Of a DNA stretch of 64,000 nucleotides, positions 19,594 to 29,861 are shown piece by piece. Position 1 is the first letter of the stretch. Each line of letters begins with the position of its first letter. Source of the DNA: Variovorax boronicumulans NBRC 103145 (GTDB lineage: Bacteria > Pseudomonadota > Gammaproteobacteria > Burkholderiales > Burkholderiaceae_C). Where the stretch lies: the NCBI RefSeq assembly GCF_001591345.1, contig NZ_BCUS01000002.1, positions 90,180-154,179 of the forward strand. The letters run 5' to 3'. The position numbers were made by a program, and so were the translations under genes. Below the pieces are notes generated by a model that worked only from the letters and a program-made list of their open reading frames with translations, did not search any database and was not told the origin of the DNA.

Positions 19594-20348
19594 AAATAAA
19601 AGCTCTGCGAGAGCGCACCGATCAGCAGCTGCCAGCCGTCGGCGAGCACGAACAGCATGAGCTTGAAAGGCAGCGCGATGGACGCGGGCGGCACCATCAT
19701 CATGCCCATCGACATCAGCACGCTCGCCACCACGAGGTCGATGATGAGAAAGGGAATGAAGATGGTGAAGCCGATCTGGAACGCCGTCTTCAGCTCGCTG
19801 ATGACGAAGGCCGGCAGCAGGATGCGCAGCGGCACGTCTTCGGGCCCCTGCATCTCGGGCGCCTTGGCGAGCCGCGCGAACAGCGCCAGGTCGGTCTCGC
19901 GCGTCTGCTTGAGCATGAAGGTCTTGAAGGGCGCGATGCCGCGCTCCAGCGCCTTCTCGGCGCTGAGCTTGCTTTCCGAGAAGGGCACGTAGGCCTCGGT
20001 GTAGGCCTTGTCGAACACCGGCGACATCACGAAGAAGGTGAGGAACAGCGACAGCCCCACCAGGATCTGGTTGGGCGGCGAGGTCTGCGTGCCGATGGCG
20101 GTGCGCAGCAGGCCCAGCACGATGAGGATGCGCGTGAAGCTGGTCATCGACAGCAGCAGCGCGGGCAGGAAGGTGAGCGAGGTCAGCAGCACCAGCGTCT
20201 GCACGCTCAGCGACCAGGTCTGGCTGCCGCCGGGGCCCGGCGTGCTCGTGAGGCCGGGCAGGCCCTGGGTCCACGCGGCGGCGGGCAGCGTGGCGGCGAG
20301 CAGCAGCAAGGCGGTGCGCAGGCCGCGGTGCAGGGCGGGGCGCGTCAT
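19590..20348 (-). CDS. fliP: flagellar export gate protein FliP
   Basis: Core gate subunit of 252 residues with a cleavable signal peptide (about 1-30), as in other FliP proteins, and four membrane segments. Conserved motifs are [21 protein letters not shown]-like [18 protein letters not shown] and [19 protein letters not shown] at 20348 overlaps the fliO stop by four bases. Confidence 0.97.
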   Translation of the reverse strand: MTRPALHRGLRTALLLLAATLPAAAWTQGLPGLTSTPGPGGSQTWSLSVQTLVLLTSLTFLPALLLSMTSFTRILIVLGLLRTAIGTQTSPPNQILVGLSLFLTFFVMSPVFDKAYTEAYVPFSESKLSAEKALERGIAPFKTFMLKQTRETDLALFARLAKAPEMQGPEDVPLRILLPAFVISELKTAFQIGFTIFIPFLIIDLVVASVLMSMGMMMVPPASIALPFKLMLFVLADGWQLLIGALSQSFYL

Positions 20349-20815
20349 GGTGCGGTGCGCGCTTTGCCGGCGAGGGAATCGCGGAGCTTCTGGGCGAACA
20401 GGCCCATCGGATTTTGCGCAGGCATAGGCGTTGCAACGGAAGGCGTTGCCTGCGCCGCCAGCGTGTGCAGCGTGCGGACCTGGCTGCTGGTGACGCCCAG
20501 CACCAGCCACTGGCCGGCCACGTCCACCACGACCACGCGCTCGCGCGGGCCGACCATGGCGGTGGACACCACCTTCACCACCTGGCCGCCGCCCAGCCGC
20601 TGCAGGCCGAAGCGCCGTGACAGCCACGCGCACAGGAAGATCAGGCCGACGACCGCCGCCATGCCGAAGCCCGCCTGCAGCAGGCCCGCGCCGCCGACCG
20701 CAACGGGCGGCGCGGCTTCGCGCACCGGCGTGGGCACGGTGGGCAAGGCGGCGTGGACTGCATGCGCTGCATGCAGGCCCAGCGCAAGCAACGAAGACAC
20801 CCGCGCCAGGTTCAT
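20345..20815 (-). CDS. fliO: flagellar biosynthesis protein FliO
   Basis: Membrane accessory factor for FliP assembly (156 residues). An N-terminal hydrophobic region, a membrane segment near 45-67 ([20 protein letters not shown]) and a cytoplasmic beta-rich domain ([20 protein letters not shown]) are typical. It overlaps both fliN and fliP by ATGA. Confidence 0.93.
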   Translation of the reverse strand: MNLARVSSLLALGLHAAHAVHAALPTVPTPVREAAPPVAVGGAGLLQAGFGMAAVVGLIFLCAWLSRRFGLQRLGGGQVVKVVSTAMVGPRERVVVVDVAGQWLVLGVTSSQVRTLHTLAAQATPSVATPMPAQNPMGLFAQKLRDSLAGKARTAP

Positions 20816-21240
20816 GCGCGCGCGAGCTTCTGCATGCGCTCGGAGGGCGTGACGATGTCGGTCAGGCGGATGCCGTACTTCTCGTTCACCACCACCACCT
20901 CGCCCTGCGCAATGAGGTAGCCGTTGATCAGCACGTCCAGCGGTTGTCCGGCCAGGCCGTCGAGCTCCACCACGGAGCCCTGCGACAGCTGCAGCAGGTT
21001 CTTGATGGTGATGCGCGTGCGGCCGATCTCGGCGGTGAGCTGCACGGGCACGTCGAGCACGCGCGCGATGTCCACGGGCGTCGCGGACGATGCAGCCGGT
21101 GCATCCTGGATCTGCTGGAAGACCTGCGCCGTTGCGGGAGCCACGGCCGGGTCGGGCGCGGGCGCGCTGGCCGCGGTCTGCTCGGCCAGTGCGCTGGCCC
21201 AGTCGTCCGCGTCGCTGGCGGCAGAGGTGTTGTCAGTCAT
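20812..21240 (-). CDS. fliN: flagellar C-ring switch protein FliN
   Basis: C-ring protein of 142 residues. The SpoA domain fills the C-terminal half ([54 protein letters not shown]). The first 60 residues are Ala/Asp-rich and presumably disordered. It overlaps fliM by eight bases. Confidence 0.96.
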   Translation of the reverse strand: MTDNTSAASDADDWASALAEQTAASAPAPDPAVAPATAQVFQQIQDAPAASSATPVDIARVLDVPVQLTAEIGRTRITIKNLLQLSQGSVVELDGLAGQPLDVLINGYLIAQGEVVVVNEKYGIRLTDIVTPSERMQKLARA

Positions 21241-22234
21241 GGTCGTTCTTCGAATCGCTGTCTTGGTGGGAGATCATGTGTTGCACGCGCAGGGCGTAGC
21301 GCTCGTTGGAGGTGCCGTAGCCGCAGGCCATCACGGGCACGCCGCCGACCTTGGCGACCACCGTCGCCGGCAGCTCGATGGGAATCACGTCGCCCACGCG
21401 CAGCTTCATCACTTCGCCCAGCGTCGAGGGCATGGTCACGAAGTCGGCGGTGAGCTCGACGTCGGCGGCCTGCATCTGGCGCGACATCTGCGTGACCCAG
21501 CGCTTGTCGACCTCGACCTCGTCCTGGATCGGGTTCGAGAGCAGGTCGCGGATCGGCTCGATCATCGAGTAGGGCAGGCACACATGCAAAAAGCCGCCGA
21601 TGGGGCCGAACTCGATCTGCAGCGTGGTGTTGATCACCACCTCGTTGGGCGCCACGATGTTGGCGAGCTTGCCGTGCATCTCGGCGCGCACGTAGTCGAA
21701 GGCCAGCGGAAACACCGGCTGCCACGCGTCGCCATAGCACTGCAGCGACAGGTCGAGCAGGCGCTTGATGATGCGCTGCTCGGTGCGCGTGAAGTCGCGC
21801 CCTTCCACGCGCACGTGGTAGCGCCCGTCGCTGCCGAACAGGTTGTCCACCACGAGGAACACCAGCTTCGGGTCGAACACGAAGAGGGCGGTGCCGCGCA
21901 GCGGCTTCATGTGGACCATGTTGATGTTCGCGGGCACCGGCAGGTGCCGCACGAACTCGCCGAACTGCTGGATCTGCACCGGCCCCACCGAGATGTCGGG
22001 GCTGCGGCGCATGAAGTTCAGCAGCGCGCTGCGCAGGCCGCGCGCAAAGCGGTCGTTGATGACCTCCAGCGTGTGCATGCGGTTGCGCACCACGCGGTCG
22101 GGCGCACCGAGGTCGTAGGCCGGCAGGCCGTCGGGCGGCGGCGCGGGCGCGGCGGCCTGGTCGAGGTCGCCGCCGGTGACGCCCTGCAGCAGCGCATCGA
22201 CCTCGTCCTGGGAGAGCACCTGTTCATACGCCAT
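21233..22234 (-). CDS. fliM: flagellar motor switch protein FliM
   Basis: C-ring component (333 residues) that binds phosphorylated CheY. The N-terminal CheY-binding EIDALL-type motif is present as LSQDEVDALLQGV at residues 8-20. The middle CheC-like domain (VFDPKLVFLVVDNLFGSDGR) and the C-terminal SpoA domain are complete. Start ATG 22234, 30 bases after fliL. Confidence 0.97.
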   Translation of the reverse strand: MAYEQVLSQDEVDALLQGVTGGDLDQAAAPAPPPDGLPAYDLGAPDRVVRNRMHTLEVINDRFARGLRSALLNFMRRSPDISVGPVQIQQFGEFVRHLPVPANINMVHMKPLRGTALFVFDPKLVFLVVDNLFGSDGRYHVRVEGRDFTRTEQRIIKRLLDLSLQCYGDAWQPVFPLAFDYVRAEMHGKLANIVAPNEVVINTTLQIEFGPIGGFLHVCLPYSMIEPIRDLLSNPIQDEVEVDKRWVTQMSRQMQAADVELTADFVTMPSTLGEVMKLRVGDVIPIELPATVVAKVGGVPVMACGYGTSNERYALRVQHMISHQDSDSKNDHD

Positions 22235-22264
22235 GGATCGCGGGTCCGCAAACGGGCATCGTCG

Positions 22265-22780
22265 TCACTGCACGACGAAGGAGTTGAAGGACACGCTCGC
22301 GATGCCCAGCTCGGGCAGGCCCTCGGCCAGCGGCGCATTCAGCGCGCTGTGAATCTCCGTGGCCAGCCGGGCCTTGTCTTCCGAGGTGACCAGCGATTCG
22401 GGCGGGCGGTTCGACAGCAGCACCAGCAGGCGGCTGCGCAGCTCGGGCATGAACTCGACGATCTGCGCCTTGGCCTGCTCGTCGCGCACCTTCAGCGCCA
22501 TGCCGATCTGCAGGAAGCGCGAGCGGCCTTCGGACTGCAGGTTGACGGTCAGCGGCTCCAGCATGAGGAAGATGGGCTTCTCGGGCACCGGGGCCTTGGC
22601 CGTCTCGGCGGCGGCGTGCTCGGTGAAGCGGGGCAGCACGAAGACGTACGCCGCCGCACCGGCCGCGGCCAGGCCGAGGACGGCCACGAGCCCGATCAGC
22701 AGTTTCGAGGTGCGGCGCGAGGCCGGCGGGTCGGTCGCGACCGACGCAGCCGCGGTGGCGGCGGGAGAAGAGGTAGCCAT
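22265..22780 (-). CDS. fliL: flagellar basal-body protein FliL
   Basis: Single-pass inner-membrane protein near the stator ring (171 residues): membrane segment about 26-48, then a periplasmic stomatin-like domain (MLEPLTVNLQSEGRSRFLQI, LRSRLLVLLSNRPPESL). It supports stator function. It follows fliK after a 117-base gap that may hold an internal promoter. Confidence 0.95.
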   Translation of the reverse strand: MATSSPAATAAASVATDPPASRRTSKLLIGLVAVLGLAAAGAAAYVFVLPRFTEHAAAETAKAPVPEKPIFLMLEPLTVNLQSEGRSRFLQIGMALKVRDEQAKAQIVEFMPELRSRLLVLLSNRPPESLVTSEDKARLATEIHSALNAPLAEGLPELGIASVSFNSFVVQ

Positions 22781-22843
22781 GGTGAAACGGTGGACGGGTC
22801 CGATCTATTCTTTGCGAAGTCGCCCGCCGGCGAACGGCCGAAC

Positions 22844-22861
22844 AAGCGCACAAAGGCGCTT
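22844..22861 (-). promoter_or_regulatory. small hairpin in the fliK-fliL gap
   Basis: AAGCGC and GCGCTT (22844-22849 and 22856-22861) form a perfect 6-bp stem with a 6-base loop in the 117-base space between fliK and fliL, the widest gap of this block. There is no T-run; it may mark a processing point between hook-length and C-ring genes. Confidence 0.3.
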
Positions 22862-22897
22862 CACATCCGTTCATTGGGGGAGGCGGGCGGGGCGGTT

Positions 22898-24232
22898 TCA
22901 GGCGAAGGTGTCGACGCCCGGGCCCGTGCGTGGGGTGGCAACGGGGCGGGGCGCCGCCGTGGCCGTGTGGGCGATGTCGGCGGCAGCGGAAGTGCCCTGC
23001 GGTCGCCACGCGCCCTGTCGCTGGTGTTGTTGCTGTTGCTGCTGCGCGAACGCCGCGTCTTGCCCGAACGGCGCGCGCGGGTCCGCGCCCACCGAGGTCT
23101 GGCCCAGCGTGATGCCCTGCTCCGACAGGCTGGTGCGCAGCTGCGGTAGCGCGGCTTCGACGGCCTTGCGCACGCTCTCGTGGGCCGACACGAACGCGGC
23201 CTGCGCCTGGTGCTCGCCGACCGACAGCGTGACCTTCAGCGGGCCGAGGCCGGCGGGGTTGAGGTTGAGCTCGGCCGTGTGCGTGCCGCTGAGGCTCATG
23301 CGCGCGAGTTGCTGGCCGAGTGCGGGCGCCCATTTCTCGCTGCCGACTTCGGGCGCGAGCGTGTGCACGGCGGGGCGTGCGACGGGGCTTTCGGTCATGC
23401 GCTCAGTGGAGACGGTCGCGGGCTGTTGAAGCGCGAACGGGGTGCTGGACGGAGTCGTCGCGTCGTCGCCCGAGGTGCTGGCCGACACCGCGGCGACGGG
23501 CATTGCTTCTGTCGTCGCAGGCTTCGCATCGCCAGCGGGCTGGGCTTGCGCAGCGGCTGCGAGTTGTTCGGTGGTGGTGGCGCTCACGGTGCGCGGTGCG
23601 CCCGCGCGGCCCGGTGCGGCGGTGCCGACGGGCGGGCCTGCAGGTGCAGCAGCCGGCTTCTTTTCGTCGACAGCCATCGGCTGCGCAGCGACGGCGGCGC
23701 GCACGATCTCGTACAGCGAAGGCGGCGCGGCGTTGTCGGTTTCAGGCGTCGCGCTTTGTGCGGCGGCTGTGGCGGTGGGGGCAGAAGCGTCTTCGGTGGC
23801 GATGGCGGGCGCGGGCGTGGCGGCGGCGTCGCTGCTCAAACGCACCGTGCCCGCCGGCAGGCCGGCTTGCGCGTCAGGCGTGACCGGCGCCAGTGAAGTT
23901 TCTGGCGCACCGCTGCCCTGCGTGGCCGCACCTCCCGCAAGCAACAACGCCTGTTGCGGCGTGACGGCGGCTGCGAGAAAAGCGAAATCCGGCTCCGCAG
24001 GCTGCGCATCCCGCACCTCTTCCGCAAGGTCCGTCTTGCGCAGCGGCTTGGCATCCGCGACCACGGTGTCGGCATCCGACGCCTTCTCGGCCTGGCTCGC
24101 GCGCGAACGCTCAAGCGCGGCACCGAACGCGCGGCCTTGCGCCTCGTCGGCGTTGCTGCGGCCACGTGCGCCGCCCTGCGCGACCGGCGAGGTGGCGGCA
24201 GGCGTGACGGACGGCGGGATCATGGGAGGCAT
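22898..24232 (-). CDS. fliK: flagellar hook-length control protein FliK
   Basis: Exported molecular ruler of 444 residues that switches export specificity at FlhB. Most of the chain (about 20-320) is low-complexity Ala/Pro/Thr/Glu, as expected for the ruler. The conserved C-terminal domain is about 320-410 (GTHTAELNLNPAGLGPLKVT, ALPQLRTSLSEQGITLGQ). A short Gln/His tract (QQQQQQHQRQ) follows at about 405-415. It is in the standard position after fliJ. A second FliK-like gene lies at 34849-36078. Confidence 0.92.
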   Translation of the reverse strand: MPPMIPPSVTPAATSPVAQGGARGRSNADEAQGRAFGAALERSRASQAEKASDADTVVADAKPLRKTDLAEEVRDAQPAEPDFAFLAAAVTPQQALLLAGGAATQGSGAPETSLAPVTPDAQAGLPAGTVRLSSDAAATPAPAIATEDASAPTATAAAQSATPETDNAAPPSLYEIVRAAVAAQPMAVDEKKPAAAPAGPPVGTAAPGRAGAPRTVSATTTEQLAAAAQAQPAGDAKPATTEAMPVAAVSASTSGDDATTPSSTPFALQQPATVSTERMTESPVARPAVHTLAPEVGSEKWAPALGQQLARMSLSGTHTAELNLNPAGLGPLKVTLSVGEHQAQAAFVSAHESVRKAVEAALPQLRTSLSEQGITLGQTSVGADPRAPFGQDAAFAQQQQQQHQRQGAWRPQGTSAAADIAHTATAAPRPVATPRTGPGVDTFA

Positions 24233-24251
24233 GTCGGTTCCTGGAGGAGAT

Positions 24252-24710
24252 TCAGTGGGTGGGGTGCGAGGCGCGGTCGAAGAACTGGCGGGCGGCGCGT
24301 TCGTCGCTGTCGCGCTGTTCGCGCTTGGCCTGCGCCATCAGCTCCTGCGCGCGCACGCGATCGGCCAGCGTGTCGAAGGAGCTGAGGCGGCGCTTCTCGC
24401 GTTGCCAGTCGGTGCGGCCCCGGTCGAGCTGGTGCCCGGCCCGTTCGGCGATGGCGCGCTGCTGCGCGATCGCGTGGTCGAGCGTGCCGAGGAAGTTGCG
24501 GTAGTTGCGCCACTGCGACGACGGCAGGCCGCCGCGCATCAGCGTGTCGAGTTGCGCGTGGTAGTCCTGGCGGTACTGCAGCAGCAGCTCGAGCTTCTGC
24601 TGCGCGCTCAGGTGCGCGCTTTGCAGCGCGCCCAGGCGGCGCGCGGCGTCGTCGGTCTGGCTCTGCGCCAGGTCGATGAGCATGCCGAGGGGGAGCTTGC
24701 TGCTGCTCAT
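24252..24710 (-). CDS. fliJ: flagellar export chaperone FliJ
   Basis: Coiled-coil protein of 152 residues that acts as the stalk of the FliI ATPase and links it to FlhA. Strongly helical, rich in Arg, Gln and Leu ([40 protein letters not shown]). It overlaps fliI by ATGA. Confidence 0.93.
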   Translation of the reverse strand: MSSSKLPLGMLIDLAQSQTDDAARRLGALQSAHLSAQQKLELLLQYRQDYHAQLDTLMRGGLPSSQWRNYRNFLGTLDHAIAQQRAIAERAGHQLDRGRTDWQREKRRLSSFDTLADRVRAQELMAQAKREQRDSDERAARQFFDRASHPTH

Positions 24711-26134
24711 GGGCGTCCTGGGGAAGGTGTGTTCGTGAACAGGCTGTCCATGTGGGCGATGGCCTCCTCGTAGCCGGTGCGCTCGTGCATCGACTGCTGC
24801 AGGAAGGCTTCGATGCGCGGGTACATCGCGATCGCCTGGTCCAGCTGCAGGTCGTGCCCCGGCGCGTAGGCGCCGACGCTGATCAGGTCGCGGTTGCGCT
24901 GGTAGCGCGACAGCATCTGCTTGAAGCGGCGCACGGTGTCGAACTGCGCGGGCGCAATCAGCGACGTCATTGCGCGGCTGATCGAGGCCTCGATGTCGAT
25001 GGCCGGGTAGTGCCCGGCCTCGGCCAGCGTGCGCGAGAGCACGACGTGGCCGTCCAGGATCGCGCGCGCCGAATCGGCGATCGGGTCCTGCTGGTCGTCG
25101 CCTTCCGACAGCACGGTGTAGAAGGCCGTGATCGAGCCGCCGCGCCCCTGCGCGTCGCGCGCGCCGTTGCCGGCGCGTTCGACCAATGCGGGCAGCCGCG
25201 CGAACACCGAGGGCGGATAGCCCTTGGTGGCGGGCGGCTCGCCCACGGCCAGTGCGATCTCGCGCTGCGCCATCGCATAGCGCGTGAGCGAATCCATGAT
25301 GAGCAGCACGTCCTTGCCCTGGTCGCGAAAGTACTCGGCCAGGCAGGTGGCGTAGGCCGCGCCCTGCAGGCGCAGCAGCGGCGAGTTGTCGGCCGGCGCG
25401 GCCACGACCACGGCGCGCGCCAGGCCTTCCTCGCCCAGCGTGTTCTCGATGAAGTCCTTCACCTCGCGACCGCGTTCGCCGATGAGGCCGACCACGATCA
25501 CCTCGGCGCTGGTGTAGCGCGCCATCATGCCCAGCAGCACGCTCTTGCCCACGCCCGAGCCGGCAAACAGGCCCATGCGCTGGCCGCGGCCGACGGTGAG
25601 CATGGCGTTGATGGCGCGCACGCCCACGTCGAGCACCGAGTCGATGGCCGCGCGCGACAGCGGGTTGATCGGCGGCGCCGCCAGCGGCACCTGGCGCGCC
25701 ACGTCGAGCGGGCCGAGCCCGTCGAGCGGTCGGCCGGCCGCATCGACCACGCGGCCGAGCATGCCTTCGCCCACGGGCAGGCGCTTGGTGTGGGCATCGC
25801 CGGTCGCACCGGGCTCGCGCAGGCCGGGCCGCGCGAACACGCGCGCGCCGGGCAGCAGGCCTGCGACTTCGGTCTGCGACATGAGGAAGAGGCGGTCGCC
25901 CGCGAAGCCCACCACTTCGGCCTCGGCATGGCGCTGCGGATGGCCGGGCGGCAGTTCGATGAGGCAGTCGCTGCCCACGGGCAGCTGCAGGCCCACGGCT
26001 TCGAGCACGAGGCCGACGGCGCGCGTGAGGCGGCCCGAGGCGGTGGTGGTCGTGCTGCGGGCGACGTCGGCGCGCGCCTGTTCCAGCACGGCGCGCACGC
26101 TGTTCAGATGAGGGTTGGTGGGCGCGGTCTGCAT
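24707..26134 (-). CDS. fliI: flagellum-specific ATPase FliI
   Basis: Export ATPase of 475 residues, related to the F1 beta subunit. Walker A is GSGVGKS at 192-198; Walker B ([20 protein letters not shown]) and the arginine-finger region follow. ATG 26134 is chosen; longer in-frame starts upstream would overlap fliH and lack support. It begins 4 bases after the fliH stop. Confidence 0.97.
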   Translation of the reverse strand: MQTAPTNPHLNSVRAVLEQARADVARSTTTTASGRLTRAVGLVLEAVGLQLPVGSDCLIELPPGHPQRHAEAEVVGFAGDRLFLMSQTEVAGLLPGARVFARPGLREPGATGDAHTKRLPVGEGMLGRVVDAAGRPLDGLGPLDVARQVPLAAPPINPLSRAAIDSVLDVGVRAINAMLTVGRGQRMGLFAGSGVGKSVLLGMMARYTSAEVIVVGLIGERGREVKDFIENTLGEEGLARAVVVAAPADNSPLLRLQGAAYATCLAEYFRDQGKDVLLIMDSLTRYAMAQREIALAVGEPPATKGYPPSVFARLPALVERAGNGARDAQGRGGSITAFYTVLSEGDDQQDPIADSARAILDGHVVLSRTLAEAGHYPAIDIEASISRAMTSLIAPAQFDTVRRFKQMLSRYQRNRDLISVGAYAPGHDLQLDQAIAMYPRIEAFLQQSMHERTGYEEAIAHMDSLFTNTPSPGRP

Positions 26135-26138
26135 CGGC

Positions 26139-26903
26139 TCAGGAAGCGTCGCCACGCAGCGCCGCACCCACACGCTCCCAGCGCGTGGCCAGGCTGGCGT
26201 CCAGCTCGCCCGTGGCCGACTGCACGCGGCAGCCGCCGCGCGCCAGGCTGTCGTCGGCACGCAACTGCCAGCCGGCTGCCTCGATCTCGTTGCCCAGGCT
26301 GTTCTTCATCAGTGCCAGGTCGTCGGGGTGCAGCAGCAGGCGCGGTTCGCCGCGCAGCGCGGGTTCGGCGTGCAGCAGGTCGCGCACCAGCGGCAGCACC
26401 CATTCGGGCTCGGCCTGGTAGGTGCGGTGCACCACCTGGCGCGCCACGTCGAGCGCGAGCGCGAGCACGGTCTCGGCCAGTTCGGCTTCGGCGCCGCGCA
26501 GTGCTTCGGGCAGCGAGCGGGCCAGCGCGCGCAGGCGTTCGGCATGCACGCTGGCGGCGGCGAGGCCGGTGGCCAGGCCTTCGGTGTGGCCGACCTGGCG
26601 GCCTTCGGCCAGCCCGGCGGCGCGGCCCTCGGCTTCGCCCGCGGCGCGCGCTTCCTTGCGGATGCGGGCCAGTTCGGCGAGGTCGACCTTGGGTGCGGTG
26701 GGCGCAGGTGGAGGGGAAGGGCGCTGAACGGTTTGACGCGAGAGAGCCGTGCCCGACGACGCCTTGCCATCGAGCGTGCCCATCTCCCAGCGCTCCCACG
26801 CCGACAGCGCGGGCGTGCCGGCGCCGGCCTGGCGCGCGGCCGCGTGGATGGCGGCGAGGCGCTCGCGCGATCCTCCGAAGGCGCCGGGGTCAGACGAAGT
26901 CAT
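26139..26903 (-). CDS. fliH: flagellar assembly protein FliH
   Basis: FliI regulator and C-ring tether (254 residues). The central part is an Ala/Gly/Glu-rich coiled coil with GxxxG-like repeats ([20 protein letters not shown]) typical of FliH; the C-terminal domain ([20 protein letters not shown]) binds FliI. It overlaps fliG by 14 bases. Confidence 0.94.
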   Translation of the reverse strand: MTSSDPGAFGGSRERLAAIHAAARQAGAGTPALSAWERWEMGTLDGKASSGTALSRQTVQRPSPPPAPTAPKVDLAELARIRKEARAAGEAEGRAAGLAEGRQVGHTEGLATGLAAASVHAERLRALARSLPEALRGAEAELAETVLALALDVARQVVHRTYQAEPEWVLPLVRDLLHAEPALRGEPRLLLHPDDLALMKNSLGNEIEAAGWQLRADDSLARGGCRVQSATGELDASLATRWERVGAALRGDAS

Positions 26904-27891
26904 CGGTGCCAGGCGCCGCGATCACGATCTCGCCGGCGTCCGCCAGACGGCGGGCGACCTGCAGGATGGCCTTCTGTTCGGTCTCGACCTGCGACACGCG
27001 CACAGGACCGCGCAGCTCCATGTCCTCGCGCAGCGTTTCTGCGGCGCGCTGCGACATGTTGCTGAGGAACTTGTCGCGCAGCTCCAGCGGCGCGCCCTTG
27101 AGCGCGATGATGAGCGAGTCGCTCTCGATGTCCTTGAGCAGGCGCTGGATGCTGCGGTCTTCCAGGCCCAGCAGGTTCTCGAACACGAACATCTCGTCGA
27201 CGATGCGCTGGGCCAGCGCCTCGTCCTGCTCGCGCACATGGGCAATGGCTTCTTCTTCCACCGTGGTGCTCATCAGGTTGACGATCTCGGCCGCGGTGCG
27301 CACGCCGCCCAGGCGGCTGCGGCGCAGGCCCTGGCCGGCGAGCATCTCGGTCAGCACCTCGGTCAGTTCGTTCAGCGCCGACGGCTGCACGCCGCCGAAG
27401 GTGGCCACGCGCATGATCACGTCGTGGCGCAGGCGCGCGGGCAGCTTCTCGAGCACCTCCGACGCCTTCATGCGGTCCAGGTGCACCAGCAGCGTCGCAA
27501 GGATCTGCGGGTGCTCGTCGCGGATGAGCTCGGCCACCTCGCCGGCCTCGAGTTCATTCAGGCGCTCGATGCCGCCGTGCGGCTCGTCGGGCTGCAGGAT
27601 GTCCTCGAGCAGGTTGCTCGCGCGGTCGTCGCCCAGCGCCTTCTTGAGCACGGCGCGGATGTAGCTGGTCGAGCCCAGGTGCAGCGCCGACAGCTGCTCG
27701 GTCTCCTGGCGGAACTCGGCCAGCACCGAGGCCAGCTCGTCGCGCGACACCGCGCTCAGTTTGGACATGGCAAGGCCCAGCGCCTGCACCTCGGAGGTGG
27801 GCAGCAGGTGCAGCGCGGCGGCGGCGCGGTCTTCGCCCAGCGCCATGAGCAGGATGGCGCTCTTGCGGGTGCCTGCTTCGCTGCTAGTCAT
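26890..27891 (-). CDS. fliG: flagellar motor switch protein FliG
   Basis: Torque-generating rotor protein of 333 residues. N, middle and C domains are complete. EHPQILATLLVHLDRMKASE lies in the middle domain, and the C domain carries the charged torque helix and MFVFENLLGLEDRSIQRLL. It overlaps fliF by 8 bases and fliH by 14. Confidence 0.97.
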   Translation of the reverse strand: MTSSEAGTRKSAILLMALGEDRAAAALHLLPTSEVQALGLAMSKLSAVSRDELASVLAEFRQETEQLSALHLGSTSYIRAVLKKALGDDRASNLLEDILQPDEPHGGIERLNELEAGEVAELIRDEHPQILATLLVHLDRMKASEVLEKLPARLRHDVIMRVATFGGVQPSALNELTEVLTEMLAGQGLRRSRLGGVRTAAEIVNLMSTTVEEEAIAHVREQDEALAQRIVDEMFVFENLLGLEDRSIQRLLKDIESDSLIIALKGAPLELRDKFLSNMSQRAAETLREDMELRGPVRVSQVETEQKAILQVARRLADAGEIVIAAPGTDDFV

Positions 27892-29581
27892 CGGTGTGCA
27901 TCCAGTGCTGAATCAGGGCGGCCACGAGCTTGGGGTCCTTGTCGGCGGTCTGCTGGGCGTAGTCCATGTCGGCCTTCTGGCGTGCGGACTCGCGCTGCTG
28001 CAGTGTTTCTTCGGGCTCGGCCGGGGCCGTGCCGGTGGGGGGCACGGTGCTCGCATCGGCCACGGGCTGCGCGGGTGGCGGCGCGGCCAGGTGGCGGCGC
28101 ATCAGCGGACGCCCCACGGCGAACCAGGCGAACAGCGCGAGCAGGCCGATGAGCAGGTAGGGGACCAGCGTCTTGCCGAACGCGAGGGTGTCGCGGTCGC
28201 GCCAGAACGGCACGTCGGTCGCGGGGCCGGCGTCGCTCTCGCCATCGCGGGCGAAGGCGCTGTTGACCACGTTGAGCGAGTCGCCGCGTTCCTGGCTGAA
28301 GCCCATCGCTTCCTTGGCGAGGTTGCGGATCTGCTCCATCTCGGCCGGCGCGAGCGCGCGGGCGCTGGTCTTGCCGGCGGCATCGACCGTGTCGCGGTGG
28401 TTCACCACCACGGCGACCGACAGGCGCTTCACGCCGCCGGCGGCCTGCTGCACGTGGCGGATGGTGCGGTCGAGCTCGTAGTTGGTCGTGACGTCCTTGC
28501 GCGTGTTGCTCGGACCGGCCGGTGCAGCGGTGGGGGCGGGGGATGCGCCCGGTGCGTTCGGCGCATTCGGCGGCTTCGGCGCGGTGATCGGCGCCGTCGG
28601 GTTCACCGGCGGCTGGTTCGACAGCGCGCCCGGCACGCCACCGGGCGGTGCGCCGTTGTGCTGTGCCGATTCGCTGGACTGCTGGCTGCGGATCGCGGCC
28701 TGCGCCGGGTCCTGGTTGGGTCGGTACTTCTCGTCGGTGTGTTCCACCACCGAGAAGTCGATCTCGGCCGCGACCTGCGCGCGCACGTTGCTCGCGCCCA
28801 CCAGCGGCTGAAGAATGGCTTCGATGCGGCGCACGTAGCCCTGCTCGATCTCCTGCGCGTACTTGAGCTGGCTCACGTCGAGGCCCTGGCTGGTGCCGCG
28901 CGCCGACGACAGCAGGTTGCCGCGCTGGTCGACCACCGTGACACTCTTGGCGTCCAGGTCGGGCACGCTGCTAGACACCATGTGCACGATCGCACTCACC
29001 TGGCCTTCGTCGATGCTGCGCCCGCGCATCAGCGTGAGCACCACCGAGGCCGAGGGCTTCTTCTGGTCGCGCACGAACAGCGACGGCTTGGGCAGCGCCA
29101 GATGCACGCGCGCCGCTTCGATGCTGCCGATCGATTCGATGGAGCGCGCCAGCTCGCCCTCGAGCCCGCGCTGGTAGTTGACCTGCTCGGCGAACTGGCT
29201 GGTGCCGAACTTCTGGTTGTCCATCAGTTCGAAGCCCACGCCGCCGGCCTTGGGCAGGCCCTGCGCCGCGAGCTTCAGGCGCGTCTCGGCCACCTTGTCG
29301 CCCGCGATCAGGATCGCGCCGCCGCCCTCGGCGAACTTGTAGGGCACGTTCATCTGCTGCAGCGACGCGATGATCGCGCCGCCGTCGCGGTCCGACACGT
29401 TGGTGTAGAGCACCTTGTAGTCGGGGCCGCGGCTCCACAGGAAGAAGGCGGCCGCCACCGTCGCCAGCGCCGCGGCGCCAAGGATCAGCGGCAGCCGGGG
29501 CTGCGCGCGCATGCGCTCCAGCATCGGGGGCAGGCCGTTGGCGCCCGCCGCCAGGCCGCCCGTGGGCGCGGCCGTGCTCAT
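27884..29581 (-). CDS. fliF: flagellar MS-ring protein FliF
   Basis: MS-ring subunit of 565 residues. First membrane segment about 30-50 (PLILGAAALATVAAAFFLW), periplasmic ring-building modules (YTNVSDRDGGAIIASLQQMN, RVHLALPKPSLFVRDQKKPS), a Pro/Ala-rich loop near 310-365, a second membrane segment about 470-490, and a C-terminal FliG-binding tail. First gene of the minus-strand block and divergent from fliE. Confidence 0.97.
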   Translation of the reverse strand: MSTAAPTGGLAAGANGLPPMLERMRAQPRLPLILGAAALATVAAAFFLWSRGPDYKVLYTNVSDRDGGAIIASLQQMNVPYKFAEGGGAILIAGDKVAETRLKLAAQGLPKAGGVGFELMDNQKFGTSQFAEQVNYQRGLEGELARSIESIGSIEAARVHLALPKPSLFVRDQKKPSASVVLTLMRGRSIDEGQVSAIVHMVSSSVPDLDAKSVTVVDQRGNLLSSARGTSQGLDVSQLKYAQEIEQGYVRRIEAILQPLVGASNVRAQVAAEIDFSVVEHTDEKYRPNQDPAQAAIRSQQSSESAQHNGAPPGGVPGALSNQPPVNPTAPITAPKPPNAPNAPGASPAPTAAPAGPSNTRKDVTTNYELDRTIRHVQQAAGGVKRLSVAVVVNHRDTVDAAGKTSARALAPAEMEQIRNLAKEAMGFSQERGDSLNVVNSAFARDGESDAGPATDVPFWRDRDTLAFGKTLVPYLLIGLLALFAWFAVGRPLMRRHLAAPPPAQPVADASTVPPTGTAPAEPEETLQQRESARQKADMDYAQQTADKDPKLVAALIQHWMHTDD

Positions 29582-29861
29582 CGGCGCGCCTTCGCCGGGG
29601 CCGTTGCGCCGCGCGGGGCCGGCGCCGGTGTGAGAGAGGGAATTCGGTGTTGGGATGTCATGCCGGTGGCCGGCGACGTCGTGCGCGGCCTGTGGTTTCG
29701 CGAACGATTGTCAGCAGGCGATGGGGAATTCGATCGGTCGAACAGCCGGGGGTTTTGCCCTCAGTTGCGCGTTTGAATGGGGGTCTTCCCTTGATACGCT
29801 GCCTGCCGGTTGGAGCGCTCGCGCGCTCCGTGTCAAGTCAGCTGGAAGTGAACTTTTCCCC
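29582..29861. promoter_or_regulatory. divergent fliF / fliE intergenic region
   Basis: 280 bases between divergent middle-class operons, expected to contain two FlhDC-dependent promoters. No perfect sigma-28 or sigma-70 pair was found by eye. It contains a 17-base sequence at about 29655-29671 that also occurs in the leader of transducer 1 near 214-230, and a CGCTCGCGCG-rich patch near 29815-29827. Binding sites for FlhDC are too degenerate to call. Confidence 0.5.

Noticed and set aside
29832..29860. TCAAGTCA before fliE as the -35 of a sigma-28 promoter.
   Set aside because: The sequence 15 bases downstream is TTTCCCC, unrelated to GCCGATAA.
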